This document shows, piece after piece, positions 53,084-60,829 of a stretch of 64,000 nucleotides of DNA (its first letter is position 1; every line of letters starts with the position of its first letter). The position numbers and the translations under genes were made by a program. The DNA is from Ignavibacteriota bacterium (GTDB lineage Bacteria > Bacteroidota > Ignavibacteria > Tepidaquicellales > Tepidaquicellaceae), in assembly GCA_016218085.1 (NCBI GenBank), contig JACREY010000005.1, positions 62,001 to 126,000 on the forward strand. The letters run 5' to 3'. Under the pieces are notes generated by a model. That model saw nothing but the letters and a program-made list of their open reading frames with translations, did no database searches and was not told the origin of the DNA.

Positions 53084-53108
53084 ACTATGCATAGTGTGGA
53101 CACACTAT
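53084..53108. promoter_or_regulatory. Overlapping palindromes upstream of a sorting-domain gene
   Basis: ACTATGCATAGT (53084-53095) is a perfect palindrome, and ATAGTGTG (53091-53098) pairs with CACACTAT (53101-53108). Three half-sites ATAGT/ACTAT result. It lies about 130 bp upstream of 52953 and could be a regulator site, such as for an activator of the sigma-54-like promoter. Confidence 0.4.
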
Positions 53109-53205
53109 TCTGGGTTTTTTGAATGACTTAAATATTGATAAAACAATTATATAGAATAAATACTAAGTAGGTCTACATTATGAGAGCAGAGACACTACCT
53201 GATTT

Positions 53206-56010
53206 TTAAAAATCCCAGCCGAAGAATACCTGATGATACAGGTTGCCTTGCAGTTTGGTGAAGTTTTCCTCGATTCGCTTTCCGAGGTCGTAGCGCAGTA
53301 CTATTACTCCGAAGATATTCATTCGCACTCCGCCTCCTATGCTTCCGCGTGTGTAACCGTAGTTTTCTTTTGTATCCCAGCAGTTTCCGGCATCGAAGTA
53401 AAGCGCGCCTCTGATTTGCGGAAAACCAAGGTTGAATCCGACCGGAGTCCTGAAGTTGATTTCATCGAACAACGGAAAACGGAGTTCGGCATTTGTCTGC
53501 CATAGCTTCCTGCCGTGTATCGAAATCCACGGCCAGCCCCTCAACGACCAGCTTCCGCCTGTAAAATATCTTCTCGCGTAGTTTCCTTCGTTGATAAAAA
53601 ACTGTCCGCGAAAAGCCAGCGAAGAGAGCTTGCCCAGTCTGAAGTATTTTCTGTAGTCGAATAAAAAGCTGAAGTAATTTTCATTCGAGTTCTCAAGGTC
53701 GGTTGTGTATCCCAGTGTGATGTTAAGCCGTTCCCCGTCTATCGGTCCCGTGTACCACCAGAGGGAATTATCTTTAACATAGGAAATAGAATTTGATAAA
53801 ATCAGTGAGCGGCGGTTGTTTATGAAATCAATATCCTTCTGTGATGAAGACAGGTTTGTGTTCGTCTCTATCCTTCTGAAAAATGACAGCGGGTAAGAGA
53901 AACTGATAAATCCTCCGTACATTCTTTCGTAATACGCAAAGTCAGATTCCATCAAATCATATCGCAATCCGGAGAGGTGATAAATCCCGTATGCATAGTT
54001 CAGTCTTTTTTCGAGCGAGATTCTCGATACGGCGACATTGAAGCTTTTCCAGAATTCGGATTCATAGTTGGAATTATTGTATAGCAAAAGGTTGTACCTG
54101 TCGTTTCCCAGCATATCGCTCAAGGAGAGCATTCCCCCTGCAAAGCTTCCGAATACCGGGTCCGTAACCAGCGCAGTAGTGGCAAGGTCAAACGAATACC
54201 TCTTTTTGTAAACAGGGCTTTTGTTTCCGGTTGTATGTGTTATTTTATCCAGGTGCCTGCCGTTTATGTACTGCGAAGATGTTAACTGCTCCGATGTATT
54301 CGATTTTTCTGTTCTTGCATTTACATTTTCAAGCAGTTTAATTGTGATTCTTCCGTTGTCGTATGTGGTGAATACAATTTTATCCTTTCCGCACCATTTC
54401 GGGTCGAATGCCGCAGATGTGAAGCTTGTCACTCTTTTCATTTCAGCGGAGCAGGATACAGAATCTATGCACCAGATGTTCTTCGAGCCGCCGAGGTCCG
54501 ATGTAAAAATCAGCTTCCCTTCTTCCGAAAAGTGAGGGGATGAAATGACTGCATCCGAATTCGTGATTTTTGTAATTGCGTTTGCGGATAATTCGTAAAG
54601 GAATAAATTGTATGTGTTCTTATCGGAAGAGGAAGACCTGTCAGAAGAGAACACAATATATTTTCCGTCGGGCGAAAAGCACGGGTCGGTATCGTCGTAA
54701 TAATCGTTTGTGAGCCTTGTCAGTTTTTCCGAGTGTGTGTCGAAAATGTATATATCGGATTTTCCTGAAAATTCCATACCCGAGAAAGCAATATACCTTG
54801 AGTCACCGCTCCAGGCAGGCGCGCCGATGCCTGTTATGTTTTTGAAGGAGTAATCGGAATAGTATTTATTTTTTTTAATGTCGTAAATGAAAAGAGCATC
54901 TGCGCTTCCTTTCTGAGTTACAAATGCAAGGAATCCGCTTCGTGAAATATCAAGCCCTGTCCTGAAATAATGAAATGCTTCGTGCATATCCGAAGATTCT
55001 CCCTCTACCACCAGCTCCGTGCCGGAATTCTCATTAGGATTCAGTTTGAATATGCTTGTATAACCGATTCTGTTTCCTATGAAATATATTTCCTCTTTAT
55101 TTCCGTTCCAGTAACAGACAGGCTTGTGAGCAAATCCATCTGAAAGAATATTCCTGCATACCTGGGAGGGACTGTCGAATTCAGTCAGCATTGGAAAGTA
55201 CTTCTTCTTCAGCGAGTATAAAAACTCCTTGTCGAATTCTTCGTAATCCTTTCCGATTGTAATCTTCATTACATTTTCAAAATTATCATCATACCAGATG
55301 TTTTCCATCAGCTCGGTAATTTTCTCTTCGCCGTACTTTTCGGCAATGTACATCAGAACTCTTTGCCCGAGTTTGTACATAAAAAATGTTCCGTAAACCA
55401 TTTCCCAGTCATTCAGTCCTATCATATATCCGTTCAGCACGGCATCTCTCAACACCATTTCCGCCTGAGCGTCCCATTCGGTGGAATAGAATTCCGCAAG
55501 CCCTTCCGTAAACCATAGGGGCGGGGGATAATCCACAATTTTTCCGTGAATCCTGAGTTCGCTGGCTATCTTGCTGGTGCTGAATACGTGCGTAAGCTCG
55601 TGGCGGATTACGTGTCTGAAATTGAAAAGCGAGCCGTCGAATGGAATTACGACTCTGCCTTTTATAAATTCAAAAAATCCTCCGACTCCGTCGGGTATAA
55701 GCCCGGGAATTGTATTGGTCTGCTTGAAGTGAGTAGGAGATGAATAGAAAATAAGCGGAACGGTGTCAATCAGGCTGTGCCTGAATCTCTGCTGAAGAAT
55801 CCTGTAGCTGTCTTCCGCAAAATATGCCCCCTGCTCGGCCAGTTCTTTTTCCTCTTCATAATAGTAAATCTGGAAGTGCTCTGTGTATAGAACTTTCCAG
55901 GTGAAATCCGAATACTGAACCTTGTTCCTGCCGAAATCGACAAACTGCGCTCCTGCCTGTGCGCATATAAGAAAAAGAATAAAGAATAATATTTTATGCC
56001 GCATATTCAT
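53206..56010 (-). CDS. Peptidase MA/beta-propeller/outer-membrane barrel fusion
   Basis: The 934-aa protein has a signal peptide (about 22 residues). A gluzincin peptidase domain follows (about 40-280) with HELTH at residues 137-141 and the third ligand Glu169 in WFTEGLAEFYS. Next is a TolB-like PD40 beta-propeller (about 290-590), with blades such as DPCFSPDGKYIVFSSDRS and SPHFSEEGKLIFTSDLGG. The last third is a surface-antigen (BamA-like) barrel: FTGGSWSLRGWPW, GGVRMNIFG and the final Phe. It lies between two terminator-bounded neighbours as a single gene. Function is unknown; it may process or fold surface proteins. Confidence 0.85.
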   Translation of the reverse strand: MNMRHKILFFILFLICAQAGAQFVDFGRNKVQYSDFTWKVLYTEHFQIYYYEEEKELAEQGAYFAEDSYRILQQRFRHSLIDTVPLIFYSSPTHFKQTNTIPGLIPDGVGGFFEFIKGRVVIPFDGSLFNFRHVIRHELTHVFSTSKIASELRIHGKIVDYPPPLWFTEGLAEFYSTEWDAQAEMVLRDAVLNGYMIGLNDWEMVYGTFFMYKLGQRVLMYIAEKYGEEKITELMENIWYDDNFENVMKITIGKDYEEFDKEFLYSLKKKYFPMLTEFDSPSQVCRNILSDGFAHKPVCYWNGNKEEIYFIGNRIGYTSIFKLNPNENSGTELVVEGESSDMHEAFHYFRTGLDISRSGFLAFVTQKGSADALFIYDIKKNKYYSDYSFKNITGIGAPAWSGDSRYIAFSGMEFSGKSDIYIFDTHSEKLTRLTNDYYDDTDPCFSPDGKYIVFSSDRSSSSDKNTYNLFLYELSANAITKITNSDAVISSPHFSEEGKLIFTSDLGGSKNIWCIDSVSCSAEMKRVTSFTSAAFDPKWCGKDKIVFTTYDNGRITIKLLENVNARTEKSNTSEQLTSSQYINGRHLDKITHTTGNKSPVYKKRYSFDLATTALVTDPVFGSFAGGMLSLSDMLGNDRYNLLLYNNSNYESEFWKSFNVAVSRISLEKRLNYAYGIYHLSGLRYDLMESDFAYYERMYGGFISFSYPLSFFRRIETNTNLSSSQKDIDFINNRRSLILSNSISYVKDNSLWWYTGPIDGERLNITLGYTTDLENSNENYFSFLFDYRKYFRLGKLSSLAFRGQFFINEGNYARRYFTGGSWSLRGWPWISIHGRKLWQTNAELRFPLFDEINFRTPVGFNLGFPQIRGALYFDAGNCWDTKENYGYTRGSIGGGVRMNIFGVIVLRYDLGKRIEENFTKLQGNLYHQVFFGWDF

Positions 56011-56072
56011 CGCAGATTAAATATTGCAATGAATATGTTATGATGCAATTCAATTTATTAGGTGGATTATGC

Positions 56073-56113
56073 AAAAAAAAACCGTTGCGAAGTATGAGCT
56101 CCGTAACGATTTT
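56073..56113 (-). terminator. Intrinsic terminator of the 511-aa glutamine synthetase gene
   Basis: On the minus strand AATCGTTACGG and CGCAACGGTT pair with one mismatch and one G-U, and a T run follows. It lies between the glutamine synthetase gene (ending 56162) and the fusion-protein gene. Confidence 0.65.
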
Positions 56114-56161
56114 AAAATTCACTTTCATTTTTTTTCTGCTGACTACTATCTTCTACTGCTC

Positions 56162-57697
56162 TTAATGCTTATGCAAATCTTTCTGCACCATCTTGTCAAT
56201 GAATTTCGTTTTTGCGGTTCCTTTCAGCTTTGCCAGCTTTTTATGCAGGTCGGCATCTTTTTCGGATTTCAGTGATTCTATTGTATAGTCAATTATGCTT
56301 GGCGTGAAAATATTTTCTCTTTCGTATTCCGCTCTCTTCTGATTCAGGATGTCCGCTGATGCAGAGCAGGTTGCGGGCAATGACGGCAGTTCATTGAATA
56401 ATTTCTTGTCTTTGAAAATATTTCCTTTTACGTAAAGTTTTTCCGCAAGCTGATGTGCTTTTTCATTTGTGAGTCCCCATTCGGCGGCAAGAGTCAGTCC
56501 GGCAAGAAGCAGGTGAGCGTTTGCGCTTCCGTCCGGCGTGCGGATTTCGACTGTCTGCATGCTTGCTATATCCAGCGGACTGAAATTAATTCCCGGATTC
56601 ACGAATGATGCAAGGTTTCTTGTTTTTGACCAGCCGAGCGGCACGCGGATCATCGAGCTTCTGTTCGAGTCGCTCCAGCATACCTTTGTCGGGGCTTCCT
56701 GGTCGGGCACGAGCCTTAAGTAAGATGAGCTTACTGTGTTTCCGAAAGCCGTCAGGGTATTTGCATATCTGCAAAGTCCGCCAATTAATCCTCTTGCATG
56801 CTGTGTCAGCACTCCATCTGAATCCACCATTACATTTTTCCCGTCTTTGAACAGTTTCATATGCACGTGCATTCCGTTTCCTGCATCCCCGTCTTCAATT
56901 TTCGGAGCAAACGTAACCAGCATTCCGTGCCTGTAAGCGATGTTTCTGATGAGCCATTTAGCAAGCACTATATTATCTGCTGCTTCATCTATTGGAGTTG
57001 CAAGAAGCTCTATTTCAAGCTGTTCGCCTGTTTTGCCATTGAGTTCTTTATTATCCGATTTAATGTTTTCAATATATCCAACTTCGTTATGCGCATATTT
57101 TACCGCGCCCACAATCTGGGTAAGATTTTTCAGCATTTCTGCCAGCACAGCGCTTGTCTTTGAATACGGTGCCGAAAGGTGATATGCCTTCTGTCTTCCC
57201 GGCAGATACATTTTATTATCATCATTGTAAAAGAGATAAAACTCAAGCTCACCGAGCGCATACATATCCAGTCCTGTATTTTTCTTCAAAAGCCTGTGAG
57301 CGTTTCCGAGTATATTATCGGGTGCGAATGGTGCAGGTTCCCCTGTTGCAGTCAGATAGCGGCAGACAAAATCAAGGCTTCCCGGGTTGAACGGATTTAT
57401 GAAAGCCGATTTGAATACGGGAACAATATATAAATCAGACAATCCCGTATCTATCAATCCCTTGAAAAGCGAGGAACCGTCAGCCCTTTCGCCTTCTGTA
57501 AGAACTATTTCAGCATTTATTCTTGCGGGAATGGGAATTTTAAGTTCTTTCATTTTTCCGTCGAGTGCGGTATAGTGAAACGTGATTCTCTCTATCTGTT
57601 TTTCTTCAATAACTTTCAACAAGTCTTCTCTTGTAAAATCCTCTTTGGGCTTATCGAGCAATATCGATAAAGGATTTGATAATGCGTATTTATTCAT
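56162..57697 (-). CDS. Glutamine synthetase family protein (second type)
   Basis: The 511-aa protein has the GS core: DGSSLFKG region, ELEFYLFYN (GS Glu residues), GNGMHVHMKLFKDGKN (the metal-binding NGMHxHxS segment with Lys for Ser), RLVPDQEAPTKVCWSDSNRSSMIRVP (ATP-binding) and VEIRTPDGSANAHL. It is longer than the adjacent GlnA, and the C-terminal adenylylation segment NLYxLPPEE is not present. It may be a GS of another substrate range, for example acting on polyamines, or a variant glutamine synthetase. It stands next to the repeat island. Confidence 0.88.
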   Translation of the reverse strand: MNKYALSNPLSILLDKPKEDFTREDLLKVIEEKQIERITFHYTALDGKMKELKIPIPARINAEIVLTEGERADGSSLFKGLIDTGLSDLYIVPVFKSAFINPFNPGSLDFVCRYLTATGEPAPFAPDNILGNAHRLLKKNTGLDMYALGELEFYLFYNDDNKMYLPGRQKAYHLSAPYSKTSAVLAEMLKNLTQIVGAVKYAHNEVGYIENIKSDNKELNGKTGEQLEIELLATPIDEAADNIVLAKWLIRNIAYRHGMLVTFAPKIEDGDAGNGMHVHMKLFKDGKNVMVDSDGVLTQHARGLIGGLCRYANTLTAFGNTVSSSYLRLVPDQEAPTKVCWSDSNRSSMIRVPLGWSKTRNLASFVNPGINFSPLDIASMQTVEIRTPDGSANAHLLLAGLTLAAEWGLTNEKAHQLAEKLYVKGNIFKDKKLFNELPSLPATCSASADILNQKRAEYERENIFTPSIIDYTIESLKSEKDADLHKKLAKLKGTAKTKFIDKMVQKDLHKH

Positions 57698-57792
57698 ACA
57701 TTAATTTTTTTTTATAATAACTTTTTCACTTTGATGTAACAGAGTACAAAAATAGTTTTAATAAAATATATTTTCTATACGAAAGAAAATCC

Positions 57793-58157
57793 AAAGAGCG
57801 AAGAGCATTGACCGCAGATGACACTGATTTGAACGGATAACCGCTGAATTTCTTTGAGTTAAAGAGCTAAGAGCATTGACCGCAGATAACACTGATTTGA
57901 ACGGATAACCGCTGATTTTCTTGAGTTAAAGAGCTAAGAGCATTGACCGCAGATGACACTGATTTGAACGGATAACCGCTGAATTTTTTGAGTTAAAGAG
58001 CTAAGAACATTGACCGCAGATAACACTGATTTGAACTGATAACCGCTGATTTTTTTGAGTTAAAGAGCTAAGAACATTGACCGCAGATAACACTGATTTG
58101 AACGGATAACCGCTGAATTTTTTTGAGTTAAAGAGCAAAGAGCATTAACTGCGGTGG
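57793..58157. repeat. Tandem array of a 67-68 bp unit, five full copies and a partial
   Basis: Units start at 57793, 57861, 57928, 57995, 58062 and 58130 (the last is partial). Each contains AAAGAGCTAAGAGCATTG, ACCGCAGATAACACTGATTTG, AACGGATAACCGCTGA and a T-rich end. Copies differ by few bases. The unit ends and begins with AAAGAGC, which also occurs in the dispersed element at 58371. Confidence 0.95.
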
Positions 58158-58360
58158 AAATTAATTAGGATAATTGTATCGGTACTCTTAATTTTTAGAA
58201 TAAACAACTGATAAATAACAAGTAAGGGGTTTCAGATAAAAGTGATACAGTTTTGATACAGTTTTGGTACAATTATCCGGTTTTAAGCGGGAAACGCGAT
58301 TTTTTCCAAAAAAAAATTGTACCTTTTGTACTCTTGCAGATATTTCGGTATAACTTAATA

Positions 58361-58404
58361 AAAAATATTTCAAAGAGCATATACCCGTATTAATATATGG
58401 GTAT
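58361..58404 (+). repeat. Dispersed 42-bp element, copy B
   Basis: AAAAATATTTCAAAGAGCAT is followed by TATACCCGTATTAATATATGG and GTAT in this order. It matches the reverse complement of 41821-41862 at about 36 of 42 positions. It can fold into a hairpin ATACCC ... GGGTAT. Confidence 0.75.
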
Positions 58405-58460
58405 TTCTTTTAATTGTCAATGGGGAATTTAAGAGCACGGCACAAAGAGACAAGGAGAAG

Positions 58461-58580
58461 AATTTTCACGAGAGTCCTCCGATTAAGAACATCGGAGAGA
58501 CTCTCCGAGACGGAAAGAAGAATATTCACGAGAGTCCTCCGATTAAGAACATCGGAGAGACTCTCCGAGACAGGGGAAGA
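58461..58580. repeat. Direct duplication of a 60-bp hairpin unit
   Basis: Two copies start at 58461 and 58521. Each has a 14-bp stem, GAGAGTC-CTCCGAT with ATCGGAG-A-GACTCTC, around loop TAAGAAC (hairpins 58470-58505 and 58530-58565). The rest of the unit is purine-rich. Only a few bases differ. Confidence 0.95.
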
Positions 58581-58649
58581 GGAGCACGGAGAAGATCATT
58601 TCACGAAGGAACACGAAGGATGCACGAAGAGAGGTGTTTGAAAATAAAA

Positions 58650-58673
58650 AAACCCCTCAAGTATGAGGGGTTT
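58650..58673. terminator. Bidirectional intrinsic terminator at the end of glnA
   Basis: AAACCCCTCA and TGAGGGGTTT form a perfect 10-bp stem with loop AGTA; read on the minus strand it is followed by a T run. It ends glnA transcription 29 bp after its stop. Confidence 0.92.
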
Positions 58674-58701
58674 AATTTTTATTATAATTATTACAGTTTA
58701 A

Positions 58702-60153
58702 TTACACTTCGTAGTAGAGGTGGAATTCATATGGGTGCGGGCGCAGCTGGACTTCTTTTACTTCCTTATTCATTTTATAGTCAATCCAGGTTTTCAGTAA
58801 TTCATCAGTAAATACATTACCCTGTTTCAGGTATTCGTTATCGTGCTCGAGGTTGTGCAGTGCAATTTCAAAGCTTTCCGGAGCCTGTCTGATTTTGCTG
58901 TGCTCTTCAGGGCTGAGGTGGTAGATGTCTTTATCTATCGGATCTCCGGGTTCAATTTTATTTATAATTCCGTCGAGACCTGCCAGAAGCATAGCGGAGA
59001 ATGCCAGATAGGGATTTGCCGTTCCGTCGGGACATCTGAATTCAACTCTTTTTGCTTTCGGGCTGTCTGAATACATAGGAATTCTAATTGCCGCACTGCG
59101 ATTGCTCTTTGAATATACAAGGTTCACGGGCGCTTCATATCCCGGTACGAGCCGTTTATAAGAATTTGTAGTCGGATTTGTAAGGGCAAGAAGGGATGGA
59201 GCGTGTTTAAGGAGACCGCCTATAAAGTATAATCCAATTTCGCTAAGACCTGCGTATTTATCTCCCGCAAAAAGCGGTTTGCCGTCTTTCCATAAGCTAA
59301 TATGAGTATGCATACCGCTTCCGTTATCTCCGAAGATCGGCTTGGGCATAAATGTAGCAGTTTTGCCTGCTTCGCGCGCGGTATTTTTTATTATATATTT
59401 GAACATTTGAAGGTTATCACAGCAATCGAGCATCGGGCAGTATTTGAAATCAATTTCGGCCTGCCCGGCGGTTGCAACTTCGTGATGCTGGAGCTCGACA
59501 TCCATTCCTGCTTCTATCAGGTGCTGAACCATCACGTTTCTAAGGTCATTTGTAGAATCCGAAGGGGGAACGGGGAAGTAACCCTCTTTAATCCTGATTT
59601 TATGTCCGAGGTTAGCTTCATTTTCACTGCCTGTATTCCAGAAACCTTCGCGCGAGTCAATCCTGTACCAGCTCGAGTATTCGTTTATGTTGTATGCAAC
59701 GTGGTCGAGTATAAAAAATTCAGCTTCGGGTCCGTAGTAAGCCGTATCAGCAAGTCCTGTTGAATGCAGGTAATCGATTGCTTTTTTTGCAATCACTCTC
59801 GGGTCGTGGTCATAATATTGCTTTGTCTGGGGGTCCATAATATCGCAGAGCATGGAAAGCGTTTTCGTCTTCATAAACGGGTCAATATGCGCGGTGGAAG
59901 GGTCGGGAATTGCGAGCATATCGGATTCATTAATTGCTTTCCATCCCCTGATGGATGAACCGTCAAAGCCGAAACCTTCATAGAAATGTTCCTGCTTCAG
60001 GTTTGAAACCGGCGCTGAAAAATGCTGCCACTGTCCCGGTAAGTCGGTAAATCTCAGGTCTATCATTTTAATTTCTTTTTCTTTTATCAGCTTGAAAACG
60101 TCGTTGATTTTTTTAAGCTTTTCTTTCTGCTCTTCGATTGGATTTTTTGCCAT
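58702..60153 (-). CDS. glnA: Glutamine synthetase type I
   Basis: GlnA joins glutamate and ammonia. The 483-aa protein has all GSI features: [30 protein letters not shown] (catalytic and metal residues), [26 protein letters not shown] and [14 protein letters not shown]. The segment DIYHLSPEE holds the Tyr of the adenylylation loop, so regulation by adenylylation is possible. It is divergent from the Fnr-like gene; the 199 bp between them carries a palindrome. Confidence 0.97.
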   Translation of the reverse strand: MAKNPIEEQKEKLKKINDVFKLIKEKEIKMIDLRFTDLPGQWQHFSAPVSNLKQEHFYEGFGFDGSSIRGWKAINESDMLAIPDPSTAHIDPFMKTKTLSMLCDIMDPQTKQYYDHDPRVIAKKAIDYLHSTGLADTAYYGPEAEFFILDHVAYNINEYSSWYRIDSREGFWNTGSENEANLGHKIRIKEGYFPVPPSDSTNDLRNVMVQHLIEAGMDVELQHHEVATAGQAEIDFKYCPMLDCCDNLQMFKYIIKNTAREAGKTATFMPKPIFGDNGSGMHTHISLWKDGKPLFAGDKYAGLSEIGLYFIGGLLKHAPSLLALTNPTTNSYKRLVPGYEAPVNLVYSKSNRSAAIRIPMYSDSPKAKRVEFRCPDGTANPYLAFSAMLLAGLDGIINKIEPGDPIDKDIYHLSPEEHSKIRQAPESFEIALHNLEHDNEYLKQGNVFTDELLKTWIDYKMNKEVKEVQLRPHPYEFHLYYEV

Positions 60154-60251
60154 TTTAATAAAGTTTTTTAAGTGTTATTTGTTTTTTTAACCGGTTATAA
60201 AAATCAGATTTAAAATACTAAATTTTTTTTGAATATATAGTAATGAAAAAT

Positions 60252-60265
60252 ATGACAATTGTCAT
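60252..60265. promoter_or_regulatory. Palindromic operator candidate between glnA and the Fnr-like gene
   Basis: ATGACAATTGTCAT is a perfect 14-bp palindrome in an otherwise AT-rich 199-bp divergent promoter region. It lies 99 bp from the glnA start and 88 bp from the Fnr-like start. A second, shorter palindrome TAACCGGTTA lies at 60188-60197. The binding protein is unknown. Confidence 0.45.
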
Positions 60266-60352
60266 TTTTTTATGTGCCTGCAGTCATACAGTGTTGCCTC
60301 AAAAATGCTTATTTTTGTATAAAGATATTTTAAAAAATAAAGTTTTGAAAAA

Positions 60353-60796
60353 GTGAACTGTCTAACCTGCAAGAACAGAACTTGTTTTATCCAAAACAAT
60401 TTTTCTGCCAAACAAATTTCAGAAATCAGCAAAATCAAGAAAGTCGTGAAGTTCAAGAAGGGCGATTTGCTTTATAAAAAAGGAAGCCGCCCGAAAAGCG
60501 CCTATATTCTGCTCGACGGCTGTATCGAAATAATAAAGAAAGACAGCCGGGGCGGCAAGAAGGATTTTTATTTTGTCGAGCCGGGCGAGCTGTTCGGGTA
60601 CCGTTCGCTTTTAACTGAAGAGCCTCACAATACCACTGTCAAGATTTACAAGAATTCGAAGATATGCATCTTCGACAAGGAAGATTTTTTCGAGCTTTTT
60701 ATCAGCACAAAAGGGTTCGCAAAAAAATTCATGATATTTCTGTCAGACCAGTTAAAAAGAAGACAGAAAAGACTGGACGAAAAAACAAAAATCTAA
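60353..60796 (+). CDS. Crp/Fnr-like sensor domain protein without HTH
   Basis: The start is GTG. The 147-aa protein has an N-terminal Cys cluster, MNCLTCKNRTCF (Cys 3, 6 and 11), resembling the Fe-S ligands of Fnr, then the cyclic-nucleotide-binding fold: KFKKGDLLYKKGSRPKSAYILLDGCIEI, VEPGELFGYRSLLTEEPHNTTVK and the dimer helix ending DQLKRRQKRLDEKTKI. It stops where the C-terminal winged helix of Crp/Fnr proteins would begin. The next 33 bp to nifJ show no frameshifted HTH. It could be an inactive remnant or a free sensor that acts on another protein. Confidence 0.8.
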   Translation: MNCLTCKNRTCFIQNNFSAKQISEISKIKKVVKFKKGDLLYKKGSRPKSAYILLDGCIEIIKKDSRGGKKDFYFVEPGELFGYRSLLTEEPHNTTVKIYKNSKICIFDKEDFFELFISTKGFAKKFMIFLSDQLKRRQKRLDEKTKI

Positions 60797-60829
60797 ATTT
60801 ATATTTTAATAAAATAACACATTATTATT

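Larger units (their letters stand above)
57698..58701. other. Gene-free repeat island between two glutamine synthetase genes
   Basis: No reliable gene is seen in this 1-kb stretch. It contains a 67-68 bp tandem array (57793-58157), two copies of a 60-bp hairpin unit (58461-58580), the dispersed 42-bp element (58361-58404), an inverted repeat GGATAATTGTA (58168-58178) with TACAATTATCC (58268-58278), and a TACAGTTTTG direct repeat (58245-58266). A terminator for glnA closes it. Confidence 0.8.

Noticed and set aside
57793-58157. Tandem array considered as CRISPR
   Set aside because: Units are contiguous 67-68 bp copies with no unique spacers and no cas genes near.
58188-58373. 61-aa open frame on the minus strand in the repeat island
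   Set aside because: It overlaps the inverted repeat and the dispersed element, and its product shows no known motif.
58414-58641. Open frame of 75 codons with repeated Arg/Glu-rich residues
   Set aside because: It is only the translation of the duplicated 60-bp hairpin unit; the amino-acid repeat follows the DNA repeat and there is no start signal.
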